In this document: one piece after another, positions 15,749-24,296 of the stretch
Layout of the letters: every line of letters begins with the position of its first letter
Numbering within the stretch: the stretch's first letter is position 1
NCBI GenBank assembly: GCA_017798125.1
Contig: CP059070.1
Coordinates: 2,356,001 to 2,420,000 of the forward strand
Reading direction: 5' to 3'
From: Cryomorphaceae bacterium
GTDB taxonomy: Bacteria; Bacteroidota; Bacteroidia; Flavobacteriales; ECT2AJA-044
Length of the DNA stretch: 64,000 bases
Program-made: the position numbers and the translations under genes
The notes under the pieces: generated by a model
Databases searched by the model: none
The model's input: only the letters and a program-made list of their open reading frames with translations
What the model was told of the DNA's origin: nothing

Positions 15749-16692
15749 AAAAGTTCCTTCAAGCTACCGGATTACTAGCTGTCCTCTTTGTCCTGACCCA
15801 GCTCTTCATCTATTCGGATAAGGATGTCGAAACCGATGATGTGACTTTTGAGGAAACCTTTGAGCGGAATTACAACGTCTACGCGCTCAACTTGCCGAAC
15901 GAACCTCGTTTCATGGACGAGACCGTTCCCGTCAGTGACCCGGACGTGTTGGAACGCCTTGACCGCGAACTCTTGGTGAACACGTACTGGCAGTCGAATG
16001 GCCTTCTTCTTCTCAAGCGTTCCAATAAGTATTTCCCCATCATCGAGCCCATTCTAGCCGAAATGGGTGTTCCGGATGATTTCAAGTATTTGGCGGTTGC
16101 CGAGAGCGGCTTGCAAAACATTGTATCCCCCGCCGGTGCCGCTGGTTTCTGGCAAATCCTCAAGTCTACAGGCCCTGAATATGGTTTAGAGGTCAACAAA
16201 GAAATTGATGAGCGATATCATTTAGAGAAGGCGACCTATGCCGCCTGTGACTACCTCTTGGAGGCTAAAGAAAAGTTCGGAACCTGGTCCCTTGCCGCTG
16301 CGAGCTACAATATGGGGATGAATGGTCTAGAGCGTCAACTCGAGCGACAAAAAGTCAATTCCTATTGGAATTTATTGCTCAATCCCGAGACCAGTCGATA
16401 TGTATTCCGCATCATGGCCATTAAAGAAGTCATGGAACATCCGGAGAAATACGGTTTTCACTACCGAGAGAAGGATTTGTATACCATGCCCGACTTGTAC
16501 GATGCCGTTGTAGATTCGAGTGTGACGCATTGGAGTGATTTTGCTCAAGAGAAAGGAATATCCTACAAAACACTTAAGTACTATAACCCTTGGCTTCGCG
16601 AAAGCTATTTGCGGAATCCAAGTGAAAAGGAGTACGTGATTAAACTACCAACAGACACAAGCGTTTACTACAGAGAGAAGGCGGTAGAATGA
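15745..16692 (+). CDS. membrane-anchored lytic transglycosylase (MltD-like)
   Basis: 315 residues. An N-terminal signal anchor (about 5-22) is followed by an SLT domain: the catalytic Glu in AVAESGLQN, SPAGAAGFWQI, and AASYNMGMNGLERQL. These are hallmarks of family 23 transglycosylases that cleave peptidoglycan with anhydro-sugar formation. The C-terminus (WSDFAQEKGISYKTLKYYNPW) resembles a single partial LysM-like region. It is coupled to rfbC upstream and uvrA downstream by ATGA overlaps. Confidence 0.9.
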   Translation: MKKFLQATGLLAVLFVLTQLFIYSDKDVETDDVTFEETFERNYNVYALNLPNEPRFMDETVPVSDPDVLERLDRELLVNTYWQSNGLLLLKRSNKYFPIIEPILAEMGVPDDFKYLAVAESGLQNIVSPAGAAGFWQILKSTGPEYGLEVNKEIDERYHLEKATYAACDYLLEAKEKFGTWSLAAASYNMGMNGLERQLERQKVNSYWNLLLNPETSRYVFRIMAIKEVMEHPEKYGFHYREKDLYTMPDLYDAVVDSSVTHWSDFAQEKGISYKTLKYYNPWLRESYLRNPSEKEYVIKLPTDTSVYYREKAVE

Positions 16693-19562
16693 CCCAATTT
16701 GAAGAGAAGTTAGAGGTACTTGGTGCCCGTGTGCACAACCTCAAGGACATCGATATATCTATTCCTAGGGATGAGCTGGTTGTTATCACAGGTTTGAGTG
16801 GTAGCGGTAAAAGTTCATTGGCCTTTGACACCATCTACGCCGAAGGACAGCGTAGGTACATTGAGACATTTTCCGCGTATGCGCGGCAATTCCTGGGTGG
16901 CCTGGAGCGACCCGATGTCGACAAGATTAACGGGCTGAGCCCCGTCATCTCCATAGAACAGAAAACGACGAGCAAGAACCCGAGATCTACTGTAGGAACC
17001 ATCACAGAAGTTTATGACTTTTTGCGCCTCCTCTACGCCAGGGCCGCAGATGCTTACAGTTATGTTTCGGGTGAGAAAATGATAAGCTATACAGACGAGC
17101 AAATTCGACAGCTCATCAAAGAAGACTTTGAGGGAGAGCGAATTCTACTGCTGGCTCCTGTCGTCCGAGCACGTAAAGGTCATTATCGGGAGCTTTTCGA
17201 AACCATCCTTAAGCAAGGCTTTGTCCGTGCCCGTGTTGACGGAGAATTAGTGGAGGTGACCCGTGGCATGAAGCTGGATCGTTATAAAACCCACGACATT
17301 GAAATTGTCATCGACCGCCTACAGGTGGATTCCTCCAGTGATCAAAGATTGAAGCAATCCATCGAGACGGCCATGAACCAGGGAAAGGGGATGCTGATGG
17401 TTCAGCGACATCAAAGCGATGAAGTCCGGTATTTCTCTCGTCAGCTCATGTGTCCGACAAGCGGTATTGCTTACGATCATCCCGAACCAAATACGTTTTC
17501 CTTCAACTCTCCCAAAGGGGCCTGCCCGAGCTGCAATGGAATTGGAAAGGTTTCTGTTGTGGACCGCGACAAGATTGCTCCGAATCCAAAGAAGTCCATT
17601 AAAAATGGAGGCATTGCGCCACTCGGCGAAATGAAGAACAACTGGATCTTTGGAGAGCTTAAAATGATCGGAGAGCGTTTTGGATTTGACCTCAATACGC
17701 CTGTCGGAGAGATTCCAGATGAAGGATGGAAGGCCATTCTCCATGGAGCCCATGAGACGTTTGAAGTCAAGAGCAAAACGCTGGGTGTGACTAAGACCTA
17801 CTCTATCAATTTTGATGGACTCATCCCCTTCTTGGAGCAGCAACACAACAACGCAAAGAGTCGAAGCTTAAGACGTTGGGCCGGAGATTACATGATCAAA
17901 AAGAACTGCCCGGAATGCGGCGGTGCGCGACTTCGAAAAGAAAGCCTTCACTTCCGCATTGATCATCATAACATTTTCCAGCTCAGCAATATGAGCATTG
18001 GAGACCTTCGAACTTGGTTGGTTGGTGTAGAAGATCGCGTCAGTGAACGACAGCGAGTCATCGCATTGGAAATCCTAAAAGAAATCCGATCCCGACTCGG
18101 TTTTCTCAGCGATGTCGGTCTAGATTATCTGAGCTTAAACAGAGGTAGTAAGAGCCTTTCAGGTGGCGAAGCACAACGTATTCGTTTAGCGACTCAGATA
18201 GGGTCTCAACTGGTCGGTGTACTATACATCCTCGATGAGCCTAGTATTGGGCTCCATCAACGAGACAACATCAAGCTCATTCAAGCTTTAAAGGACCTGA
18301 GGGATGTGGGTAACAGCATCATTGTTGTGGAACACGACCGGGATATGATCGAACACGCGGATCATGTGATTGACATTGGCCCCGGAGCAGGTGTACACGG
18401 AGGTCATATCGTGGCCGAAGGGAAACCAAACCACGTACTTGAGCTCCCTACCCTGACCGCGGAATACCTCAAAGGAGTTAAACGGATTGACCTACCCGAA
18501 GGACGCAGAGAGACAGCTAATCAAACGATCAAACTTTTCGGCGCACGAGGGAACAACTTAAAGAACGTGGACATTGAGCTTCCTCTCGGCGTATTGACTT
18601 GTGTTACCGGTGTAAGTGGTAGCGGAAAATCAACGCTTATTAACGAGACCTTGTATCGTATTCTGAGCGCCCATTTCTACAACGCGGTCACCAAACCTAT
18701 GGAGTACGATCGAATTGAAGGGGTCGAGCACATTGACAAAGTCATCGATATTGATCAAAGCCCCATTGGACGAACCCCGAGATCAAATCCCGCTACGTAC
18801 ACCAATGTGTGGGGCGATATTCGGGCCCTGTTCTCCAATCTTCCCGAAGCGAAAATCCGAGGGTACAAGCCTGGTCGATTTAGTTTTAACGTAAAGGGTG
18901 GGCGTTGTGAAACCTGCCAAGGAGCCGGTGTACAGGTGATCGAGATGAATTTCTTACCCGATGTACAAGTGCCATGCCCTACCTGTAGTGGGAAGCGATT
19001 CAATCGAGAAACCCTTGAGGTTCGCTACAAAGGGAAATCCATAGCCGAAGTTCTGGACATGACCGTTGAAGATGCTTCAGAGTTCTTCAAGAACATTCCT
19101 AAGATCTACAACAAAATCAAAACACTCAACGATGTAGGGCTAGGCTACGTCAAATTGGGTCAGCAGAGCACTACTCTATCGGGAGGTGAAGCACAACGGG
19201 TTAAACTGGCTACGGAACTCAGTAAAAGGGACACAGGAAAGACCCTGTATATTCTGGATGAACCCACTACCGGTCTACATTTTGAGGATATTCGCGTACT
19301 TCTGGACGTTCTGCAGCGTTTAATAGATCGGGGCAATTCTGTCCTTGTGATTGAGCACAATCTTGATGTCATCAAGGTCGCCGATCACATCATTGACCTT
19401 GGTCCTGAAGGTGGCGCAGAAGGTGGCACTATTTTGGGAACGGGTACTCCAGAAGAAATCGCGGAAATGGCGCACAGCTATACCGGTCAGTTCCTCAAGA
19501 AAGAACTCGAATGGACTCGTGCGGCAGCCGCTAAAACGGCAAGCTATGAACCAACGACTTAA
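16689..19562 (+). CDS. uvrA: excinuclease ABC subunit A
   Basis: 957 residues, full length. Two ABC modules are visible: Walker A GLSGSGKSSLAFDT and GVSGSGKSTLINET; signatures SLSGGEAQRIRLA and TLSGGEAQRVKLA; Walker B regions ILDEPSIGLHQRD and ILDEPTTGLHFED. The C-terminal zinc finger is intact (CETCQGAG ... CPTCSGKRF); the first zinc module reads CPTS where many UvrA proteins have CPxC, then CPSC, a variant I believe is usual in this phylum. It recognises bulky DNA lesions with UvrB. The start overlaps the previous stop; the following LOG gene starts inside its last 17 bases. Confidence 0.97.
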   Translation: MTQFEEKLEVLGARVHNLKDIDISIPRDELVVITGLSGSGKSSLAFDTIYAEGQRRYIETFSAYARQFLGGLERPDVDKINGLSPVISIEQKTTSKNPRSTVGTITEVYDFLRLLYARAADAYSYVSGEKMISYTDEQIRQLIKEDFEGERILLLAPVVRARKGHYRELFETILKQGFVRARVDGELVEVTRGMKLDRYKTHDIEIVIDRLQVDSSSDQRLKQSIETAMNQGKGMLMVQRHQSDEVRYFSRQLMCPTSGIAYDHPEPNTFSFNSPKGACPSCNGIGKVSVVDRDKIAPNPKKSIKNGGIAPLGEMKNNWIFGELKMIGERFGFDLNTPVGEIPDEGWKAILHGAHETFEVKSKTLGVTKTYSINFDGLIPFLEQQHNNAKSRSLRRWAGDYMIKKNCPECGGARLRKESLHFRIDHHNIFQLSNMSIGDLRTWLVGVEDRVSERQRVIALEILKEIRSRLGFLSDVGLDYLSLNRGSKSLSGGEAQRIRLATQIGSQLVGVLYILDEPSIGLHQRDNIKLIQALKDLRDVGNSIIVVEHDRDMIEHADHVIDIGPGAGVHGGHIVAEGKPNHVLELPTLTAEYLKGVKRIDLPEGRRETANQTIKLFGARGNNLKNVDIELPLGVLTCVTGVSGSGKSTLINETLYRILSAHFYNAVTKPMEYDRIEGVEHIDKVIDIDQSPIGRTPRSNPATYTNVWGDIRALFSNLPEAKIRGYKPGRFSFNVKGGRCETCQGAGVQVIEMNFLPDVQVPCPTCSGKRFNRETLEVRYKGKSIAEVLDMTVEDASEFFKNIPKIYNKIKTLNDVGLGYVKLGQQSTTLSGGEAQRVKLATELSKRDTGKTLYILDEPTTGLHFEDIRVLLDVLQRLIDRGNSVLVIEHNLDVIKVADHIIDLGPEGGAEGGTILGTGTPEEIAEMAHSYTGQFLKKELEWTRAAAAKTASYEPTT

Positions 19563-20244
19563 GAGTAATCTACAGAGAGACTGGAATGAGATCAAGGCCA
19601 ACGATAGTTGGGCCATCTTCAAGGTCATGTCTGAATTTGTTGAAGGCTTTGAGAAGCTCAGTAAAATAGGCCCCTGCGTCAGTATTTTTGGTTCCGCGCG
19701 CACTAAACCTGAGGACAAGTACTACCTGCTTGCAGAAGACATTGCCTTCCGGTTGTGCCAACGTGGATATGGTGTAATAAGCGGAGGTGGACCCGGTATC
19801 ATGGAAGCGGCCAATAAAGGTGCCAAGCGTGCCGGAGGGAATTCGGTAGGCTTGAATATCGAGCTCCCCATGGAGCAAGGATCGAACCCTTATATCGACC
19901 CAGACAAAAACATTGATTTTGATTACTTCTTTGTTCGGAAGGTCATGTTTGTCAAGTATTCTCAAGCCTTTATTGCCATGCCTGGCGGTTTCGGAACCTT
20001 GGACGAGTTCTTCGAATCCTTGACCTTGATACAAACGAATAAAATAGAACGCTTCCCCATTATTCTGTACGGTTCTGAATTCTGGTCCCCACTGCTCGAC
20101 TGGATTAAAACCACTGTGCTCAATGAATTTGCGAACGTCAGCCCTGAAGATCTGGATTTGATCACCATTTGCGATGAGCCAGACAACGTCGTTCAGACCA
20201 TCGACAAGTTCTACATGAAGTACCTTCTTCGTCCGAATTTCTAA
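19546..20244 (+). CDS. LOG family protein (second copy)
   Basis: 232 residues with SIFGSARTKPEDKYY, SGGGPGIMEAANKGA and the signature PGGFGTLDEFFE. Longer than the LOG protein at 10495, with an extra N-terminal helical region (about 1-40), so it belongs to the larger LOG subgroup often called lysine-decarboxylase-like; nucleoside-monophosphate phosphoribohydrolase activity is inferred from family. ATG 19546 lies within uvrA and starts a plausible helix; the frame is open further up to 19351, but those codons are antisense-like shadow of uvrA. Its TAA overlaps the ATG of ctlX by one base. Confidence 0.88.
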   Translation: MNQRLKSNLQRDWNEIKANDSWAIFKVMSEFVEGFEKLSKIGPCVSIFGSARTKPEDKYYLLAEDIAFRLCQRGYGVISGGGPGIMEAANKGAKRAGGNSVGLNIELPMEQGSNPYIDPDKNIDFDYFFVRKVMFVKYSQAFIAMPGGFGTLDEFFESLTLIQTNKIERFPIILYGSEFWSPLLDWIKTTVLNEFANVSPEDLDLITICDEPDNVVQTIDKFYMKYLLRPNF

Positions 20245-21143
20245 TGGCCTCGAGAGTCTTTATGGTTCGCCCGGCCGCTTTTGGACCCAATCCGCAAACC
20301 GCGCAGAGCAACGCCTTTCAAAGTGAAGAAAAGCCCCCCGATAATCTTCCTGAACTCGCTCGATTAGAATTCGATGCCTTGGTCCACTCCTTGCGGAACG
20401 CCGGTGTACTTGTGGAGGTATTCGACGAGCCTTCCGAGACGGCTAATCCCGATGCGGTTTTCCCTAACAATTGGGTTAGCTTCCATCCAAAAAAAGGGCG
20501 CGTTTTCCTTTATCCTATGTTAGCGCCTACACGGCGCGATGAGCGGCGTCCTCAATGGGTAGATCAACTCGTCATTGACTGGCCGCAGACAAAAATCACG
20601 GATCTGAGCCCTCACGAGAAAGACGGTAGATTTCTTGAAGGCACGGGATCCCTCATATTCGACCCGCTTCAAGAATTAATCTTTGCAACGCGTTCACCTC
20701 GAACGGACGACGAATTGGTCCACCAAGTAGCTACAGACTTAGGATTGCGTGCCATGCTCTTCGACGCCTTCGATAAAAATGGCCAGGCGATCTACCACAC
20801 CAATGTCGTTTTTGGCCTCGGCCAACATCTGGCTATGGGTTGTTGGGAAGCAATCCCTCAAGATCAACGCATTGAAGTTATTACCACTCTGAATTCGTCG
20901 AATCGTCCGGTGATGCATCTGAATCACGAGCAAATGGCCTCTTTCGCGGGGAATTGGATTGAGTTAGAAGGCCATTCCGGACCCGTTATGGCGTTAAGCA
21001 AAACAGCATGGCAATCACTACAGCCAAGCCAAAAAGCTGTTATTCAGGACATTTACGAAGTTGTGGTCGGTACTATACCCTTGATCGAAACATTTGGAGG
21101 TGGATCCGTGCGTTGCATGATTTGCTCTGTTGATGCCCGGTGA
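20244..21143 (+). CDS. ctlX: CtlX-type amidinotransferase/arginine deiminase-related hydrolase
   Basis: 299 residues of the guanidine-modifying pentein fold. Catalytic residues are visible: Asp in NPDAVFPNNW, Glu in LEGTGSLIFD, His in YHTNVVFGLG, and the C-terminal nucleophile Cys291 in GGGSVRC. Members act on arginine, citrulline or methylated arginine; CtlX was proposed for citrulline use, so the exact substrate is inferred. Last gene of the rfbC-uvrA run. The 223 bases after it hold repeated motifs and no gene. Confidence 0.88.
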   Translation: MASRVFMVRPAAFGPNPQTAQSNAFQSEEKPPDNLPELARLEFDALVHSLRNAGVLVEVFDEPSETANPDAVFPNNWVSFHPKKGRVFLYPMLAPTRRDERRPQWVDQLVIDWPQTKITDLSPHEKDGRFLEGTGSLIFDPLQELIFATRSPRTDDELVHQVATDLGLRAMLFDAFDKNGQAIYHTNVVFGLGQHLAMGCWEAIPQDQRIEVITTLNSSNRPVMHLNHEQMASFAGNWIELEGHSGPVMALSKTAWQSLQPSQKAVIQDIYEVVVGTIPLIETFGGGSVRCMICSVDAR

Positions 21144-21151
21144 CTTTTCGC

Positions 21152-21269
21152 TAAAATCACAATTCCGAAAGTCTGGATAAAATCACATATCCGATGCAAA
21201 CTGGCTTCAAGCCCCTGATTTCCCTAAAATCACGCCTCTAATCGGGTAATCCGCTTTTCCTAATATCAC
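21152..21269 (+). promoter_or_regulatory. four direct copies of TAAAATCAC
   Basis: TAAAATCAC occurs at 21152, 21178 and 21225, and TAATATCAC at 21261, all in the same orientation, each followed 2-5 bases later by a loosely similar TCCGA/TCTAA/TCTGA stretch. Spacings are 26, 47 and 36 bases. Placed about 100-215 bases before the next gene, they could be binding sites of an unknown regulator. No protein-coding frame fits this stretch. Confidence 0.5.
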
Positions 21270-21291
21270 ACTTCTGATTTTCCTCCAAGCT

Positions 21292-21314
21292 AGAGCCCTT
21301 GTATTATGGGCTCT
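21292..21314. other. hairpin with 7-bp stem
   Basis: AGAGCCC (21292-21298) pairs with GGGCTCT (21308-21314) around a 9-base loop. No T-run follows on the plus strand, so it is a weak terminator candidate for ctlX at most, or an element in the leader of the next gene. GTTAC-TCT-GTAAC, a second short palindrome, lies downstream near 21340. Confidence 0.4.
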
Positions 21315-21366
21315 TGAATCCACTATATTGTACTCTGTTACTCTGTAACACACCAAACCTAATTAC

Positions 21367-22929
21367 ATGTCTAAGAAAACAAGCGAACATCTTCACGCTT
21401 TAGTGCATAGCTTGACACCGCATGAAAAGCGGTATTTCAAGATATATGCAACGCGACATGTGATCGAAAAGAACAACGTTCATATTCAAGTCTTTGACGC
21501 GGTAGACGAACAAGAGACCTACGACGAGCAGATCATTCTAGATCGTTTTAAAGGGGAAAAGTTTGTCAAGCGATTTGCAGTAACAAAATCACGTCTCTAC
21601 GAACTAATTCTCAAGAGTCTTCACGCCTATCACGCTTCTAGCTCCGTTGATGCTGAGCTCAAGAAAATGCTGCATATGGCGGAAATCCTGTACAAGAAGA
21701 CGCTTTACAGACAGTGCGACAAGTTGTTGAAAAAAGCCAAAAAGCTAGCGCTTGAACACGACAAGCACACCACCCTGTTGGAAATTAGACTTTGGGAAAA
21801 GCGGATTTTAGAAAAGGACAACTATTCGGGACAAGACGATCAGGCCATCAAGGACATTCTCGAAGAAGACTTACATACTATTGAGCTCATTAAGAACTAC
21901 TACACCTTCTGGAACTTGAAGTCTCGTTTCTTCCTTCCGCTATACAAAGGTGGAAAAGTTCGAAACTTAGAGGAAAAAGAGAAATTCAATCAGATCCTCT
22001 TGGATCCGCATCTTCAAGATGAGGACATGGCGCTCACCGTTGAAGCGAAGTACTTGTTTCACCATATCTATTCAGCACACAACTTCTCCACCGGGGATTA
22101 CGAGAAGAGCTATCAACATATGATTCTCAACCTGAGACTCATTGAAAAAAACTTCATCCTCTTCAAAGAAGAACCCAACACCTACTTCAGCATCTTGTCC
22201 AATGTAATCTACATCGGAAATCAACTGAAGAAACACAGCGAAATACGAGATCACTTTGACAAATTGGGTGAGTTCGTTGCTCGACTGGATCAAAAGGACA
22301 ATGTGGACCTTCAGATGCGGATTTTCAGCATTCTTAAATCACTCGAGCTCACTATTCATGTGCAGAAAGGAGAATATGATAGGGCTCTTGATATCCTTCC
22401 CGAGGTGGAAGGTGGACTTAAAAAGTTCGACACAAAATTGAGTCCGCTGCGCAAGGCTGACTTCTTATTCAATATCGCTACGCTCTATTTCGGTTTAGAG
22501 CAGTACTCGGATAGCCTGAAGAATGTCAATAAAATTTTGAATGAGACGCGAATTGACGAGAATGAGGATTTATTCAGCTTCTCGAAATTCATGAGTCTGG
22601 TTCTCCATTATGAATTGGGACATTTCGAACTGGTGGTCTATCAGAGCGAAAGCACGTACCGATACCTTAAAAAGCGTAACCGCGTCTTCAAAACGGAACA
22701 AGCGCTCATTCGCTTCTTCAAGCGCCTTCATCAGTATGAACCTAAGGATACAAAGCCCTTTATTGAATTGCGCGATGAACTGATGAGCTTGATTGAAGAG
22801 CCCTTGGAAAAAGCACCCTTCGAATACTTTGATTTCATCTCTTGGTGCGACAGTAAAATCTCCGGGCAGTCGTTCGCTCATTTGGTTCGCGTAAAGCACG
22901 GAATTGAGCCTCTAGACAAGGCGGGGTAA
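21367..22929 (+). CDS. all-helical TPR-like protein of unknown function
   Basis: 520 residues, no signal or membrane segment, strongly helical and rich in Lys, Leu, Glu and aromatic residues. Several degenerate tetratricopeptide-like helix pairs can be seen (LLKKAKKLALEHDKH, FLFNIATLYFGLEQYSDSL), but no canonical TPR run. The N-terminus (SEHLHALVHSLTPHEKRYFK) is distinctive and recurs, as I recall, in uncharacterised Flavobacteriales proteins. A scaffold or regulatory role is only a guess. It stands alone, preceded by a repeat-bearing leader and followed by a converging gene block. Confidence 0.75.
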   Translation: MSKKTSEHLHALVHSLTPHEKRYFKIYATRHVIEKNNVHIQVFDAVDEQETYDEQIILDRFKGEKFVKRFAVTKSRLYELILKSLHAYHASSSVDAELKKMLHMAEILYKKTLYRQCDKLLKKAKKLALEHDKHTTLLEIRLWEKRILEKDNYSGQDDQAIKDILEEDLHTIELIKNYYTFWNLKSRFFLPLYKGGKVRNLEEKEKFNQILLDPHLQDEDMALTVEAKYLFHHIYSAHNFSTGDYEKSYQHMILNLRLIEKNFILFKEEPNTYFSILSNVIYIGNQLKKHSEIRDHFDKLGEFVARLDQKDNVDLQMRIFSILKSLELTIHVQKGEYDRALDILPEVEGGLKKFDTKLSPLRKADFLFNIATLYFGLEQYSDSLKNVNKILNETRIDENEDLFSFSKFMSLVLHYELGHFELVVYQSESTYRYLKKRNRVFKTEQALIRFFKRLHQYEPKDTKPFIELRDELMSLIEEPLEKAPFEYFDFISWCDSKISGQSFAHLVRVKHGIEPLDKAG

Positions 22930-22935
22930 AAAAAA

Positions 22936-22977
22936 GAAAACCCTTTTCAAAATCGTATGACTTCTCAAAGGGCTTTC
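22936..22977 (-). terminator. probable terminator of the minus-strand glycosyltransferase block
   Basis: GAAAACCCTTT (22936-22946) pairs with AAAGGGCTTTC (22967-22977), ten pairs with one A-C mismatch and a 20-base loop. On the minus strand the second arm is followed by a run of eight T (complement of 22928-22935), the layout of an intrinsic terminator. The plus strand lacks a T-run, so it should act mainly on transcripts coming from 23123. The rest of the 22930-23122 gap shows nothing else clear. Confidence 0.55.
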
Positions 22978-23122
22978 CCCACCTAAAAACAACTGCTACA
23001 AGATATTCAAGCTTTGTGCCAAAAGTACCATAAGGCTTAAGTCTTGATAAACAGCCATTTAACAGAAATGGGGAATTGTATGTCTTCCCAATTTGAGAAT
23101 AGGTAGACGCGAATGAGAAAAT

Positions 23123-24290
23123 TTATCCCGCGCGTTTTGCTCGCTCCCATAGACTGCTCTGATTCCCTTTCAAGAACCTAAAGAGTCCCATGATGACAGC
23201 ATAGTTCATCACGAAGAAATAATAGGGAACCCAGAAGACTTTGATCTGTGTTTTGCGATCGTTGAGAAGTCGTCCAATGAAAATCATCCCGTACACAACC
23301 ACCATGGCCCAAAAGAAGAACCCAAATCCAGGCGTATTGGACAACCAAAGGAAAGTAACAAGCGGAACCAATAAAAAGAAGCTAATGGGACCAATACTCC
23401 ACCGCAGCACTCGGTGAGAAACGTACTGAAACCAAAGTCTAAAATCAAAGAAAGGATTTCCCGCACGCTTGAGTCTAAATACACTTTGCCAACCTCCTGC
23501 AGCGATTCTGATCTTGCGCTTTAGTTCTTCTTCAACATTGGCACTCGCCGCTCTGCTCGCCTGCTCCGGCTCCAACGTAGACGACTCTGTAGCCCTTCTC
23601 GCAAACGCGCATACTTTGCATAAAGTCGTCAAGGATGGTGTCCTGAGGTAGCTCTTCATATAAATCTCTACGGTAACTCATGAGTTCTCCTGCCGCGCCT
23701 ACCACCGTGTAGAATCGACTATCCCACTTCTTGAGGGTGGATTCGTACTTCCAATAGATTCCTTCACCCGCTCCACTGGCACTCTCAGCGTCGTTTTGTT
23801 TGATGGTTTTTACACCCGCAACTCCACCAATCTTTGGATTATGGTAATGTCGGGCGATACTCTTGATGGCTTCTGCATTCAGTTCCGTATTGGCGTCGCA
23901 GAAGATGAGGACCTCGGCTTGGGTCGCCTCTACGGCGCGATTCATAGCTGCCGCTTTCCCACGTCGCGCATCTTCGTGCATGGGTTTTACTTGCCCTTCA
24001 TAGCGACGAACAATCTCAGGTGTATTGTCGGAGCTACCATCTGAAATGAAGATGAATTCGATTCGATCTCTGGGATAATCCAGTTCTAGGGAGTTCTTGA
24101 TTTTGTCTTCGATATAGCTACCCTCATTAAAACAGGGGACAATTAAAGCTACTGAAGGCCACTCATTCGATTCAGGTACCTCTTCCTTGTTTCGGAATCC
24201 AAGCTTGATGAGGATGCCCAGAAGAATTCCGTATCCGAGATAGGAATAGAAGACGATAAACAACAAGACCCAAAAAATAGTCACCCACAT
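23123..24290 (-). pseudogene. membrane glycosyltransferase family 2, frameshifted
   Basis: The 5' part (24290 to about 23580) encodes an N-terminal membrane segment and a GT2 catalytic core: IVPCFNEGSYIEDKI, ISDGSSDNTPEIVRR, FCDANTELN and DTILDDFMQSMRV. Near 23573-23580 the frame is lost: after GYRVVY the family continuation EPEQASRAASANVEEELKRK is found in the next frame, which then gives the C-terminal half with about three membrane segments to 23123. Total length 1168 bases, one more than a multiple of three, fits an extra base (or four). Either a recent mutation or a sequencing error. It would be the last gene of the block; a 6-base gap separates it from the GT4 gene. Confidence 0.85.
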
Positions 24291-24296
24291 AGTAGC

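Noticed and set aside
16689-19562. Missing Cys in the first UvrA zinc module as a defect
   Set aside because: The CPTS form is, as far as I recall, common in Bacteroidota UvrA, and the rest of the protein is intact.
23573-23580. Programmed ribosomal frameshift in the glycosyltransferase
   Set aside because: No slippery heptamer, internal Shine-Dalgarno or strong downstream hairpin was seen; mutation or sequencing error is simpler.
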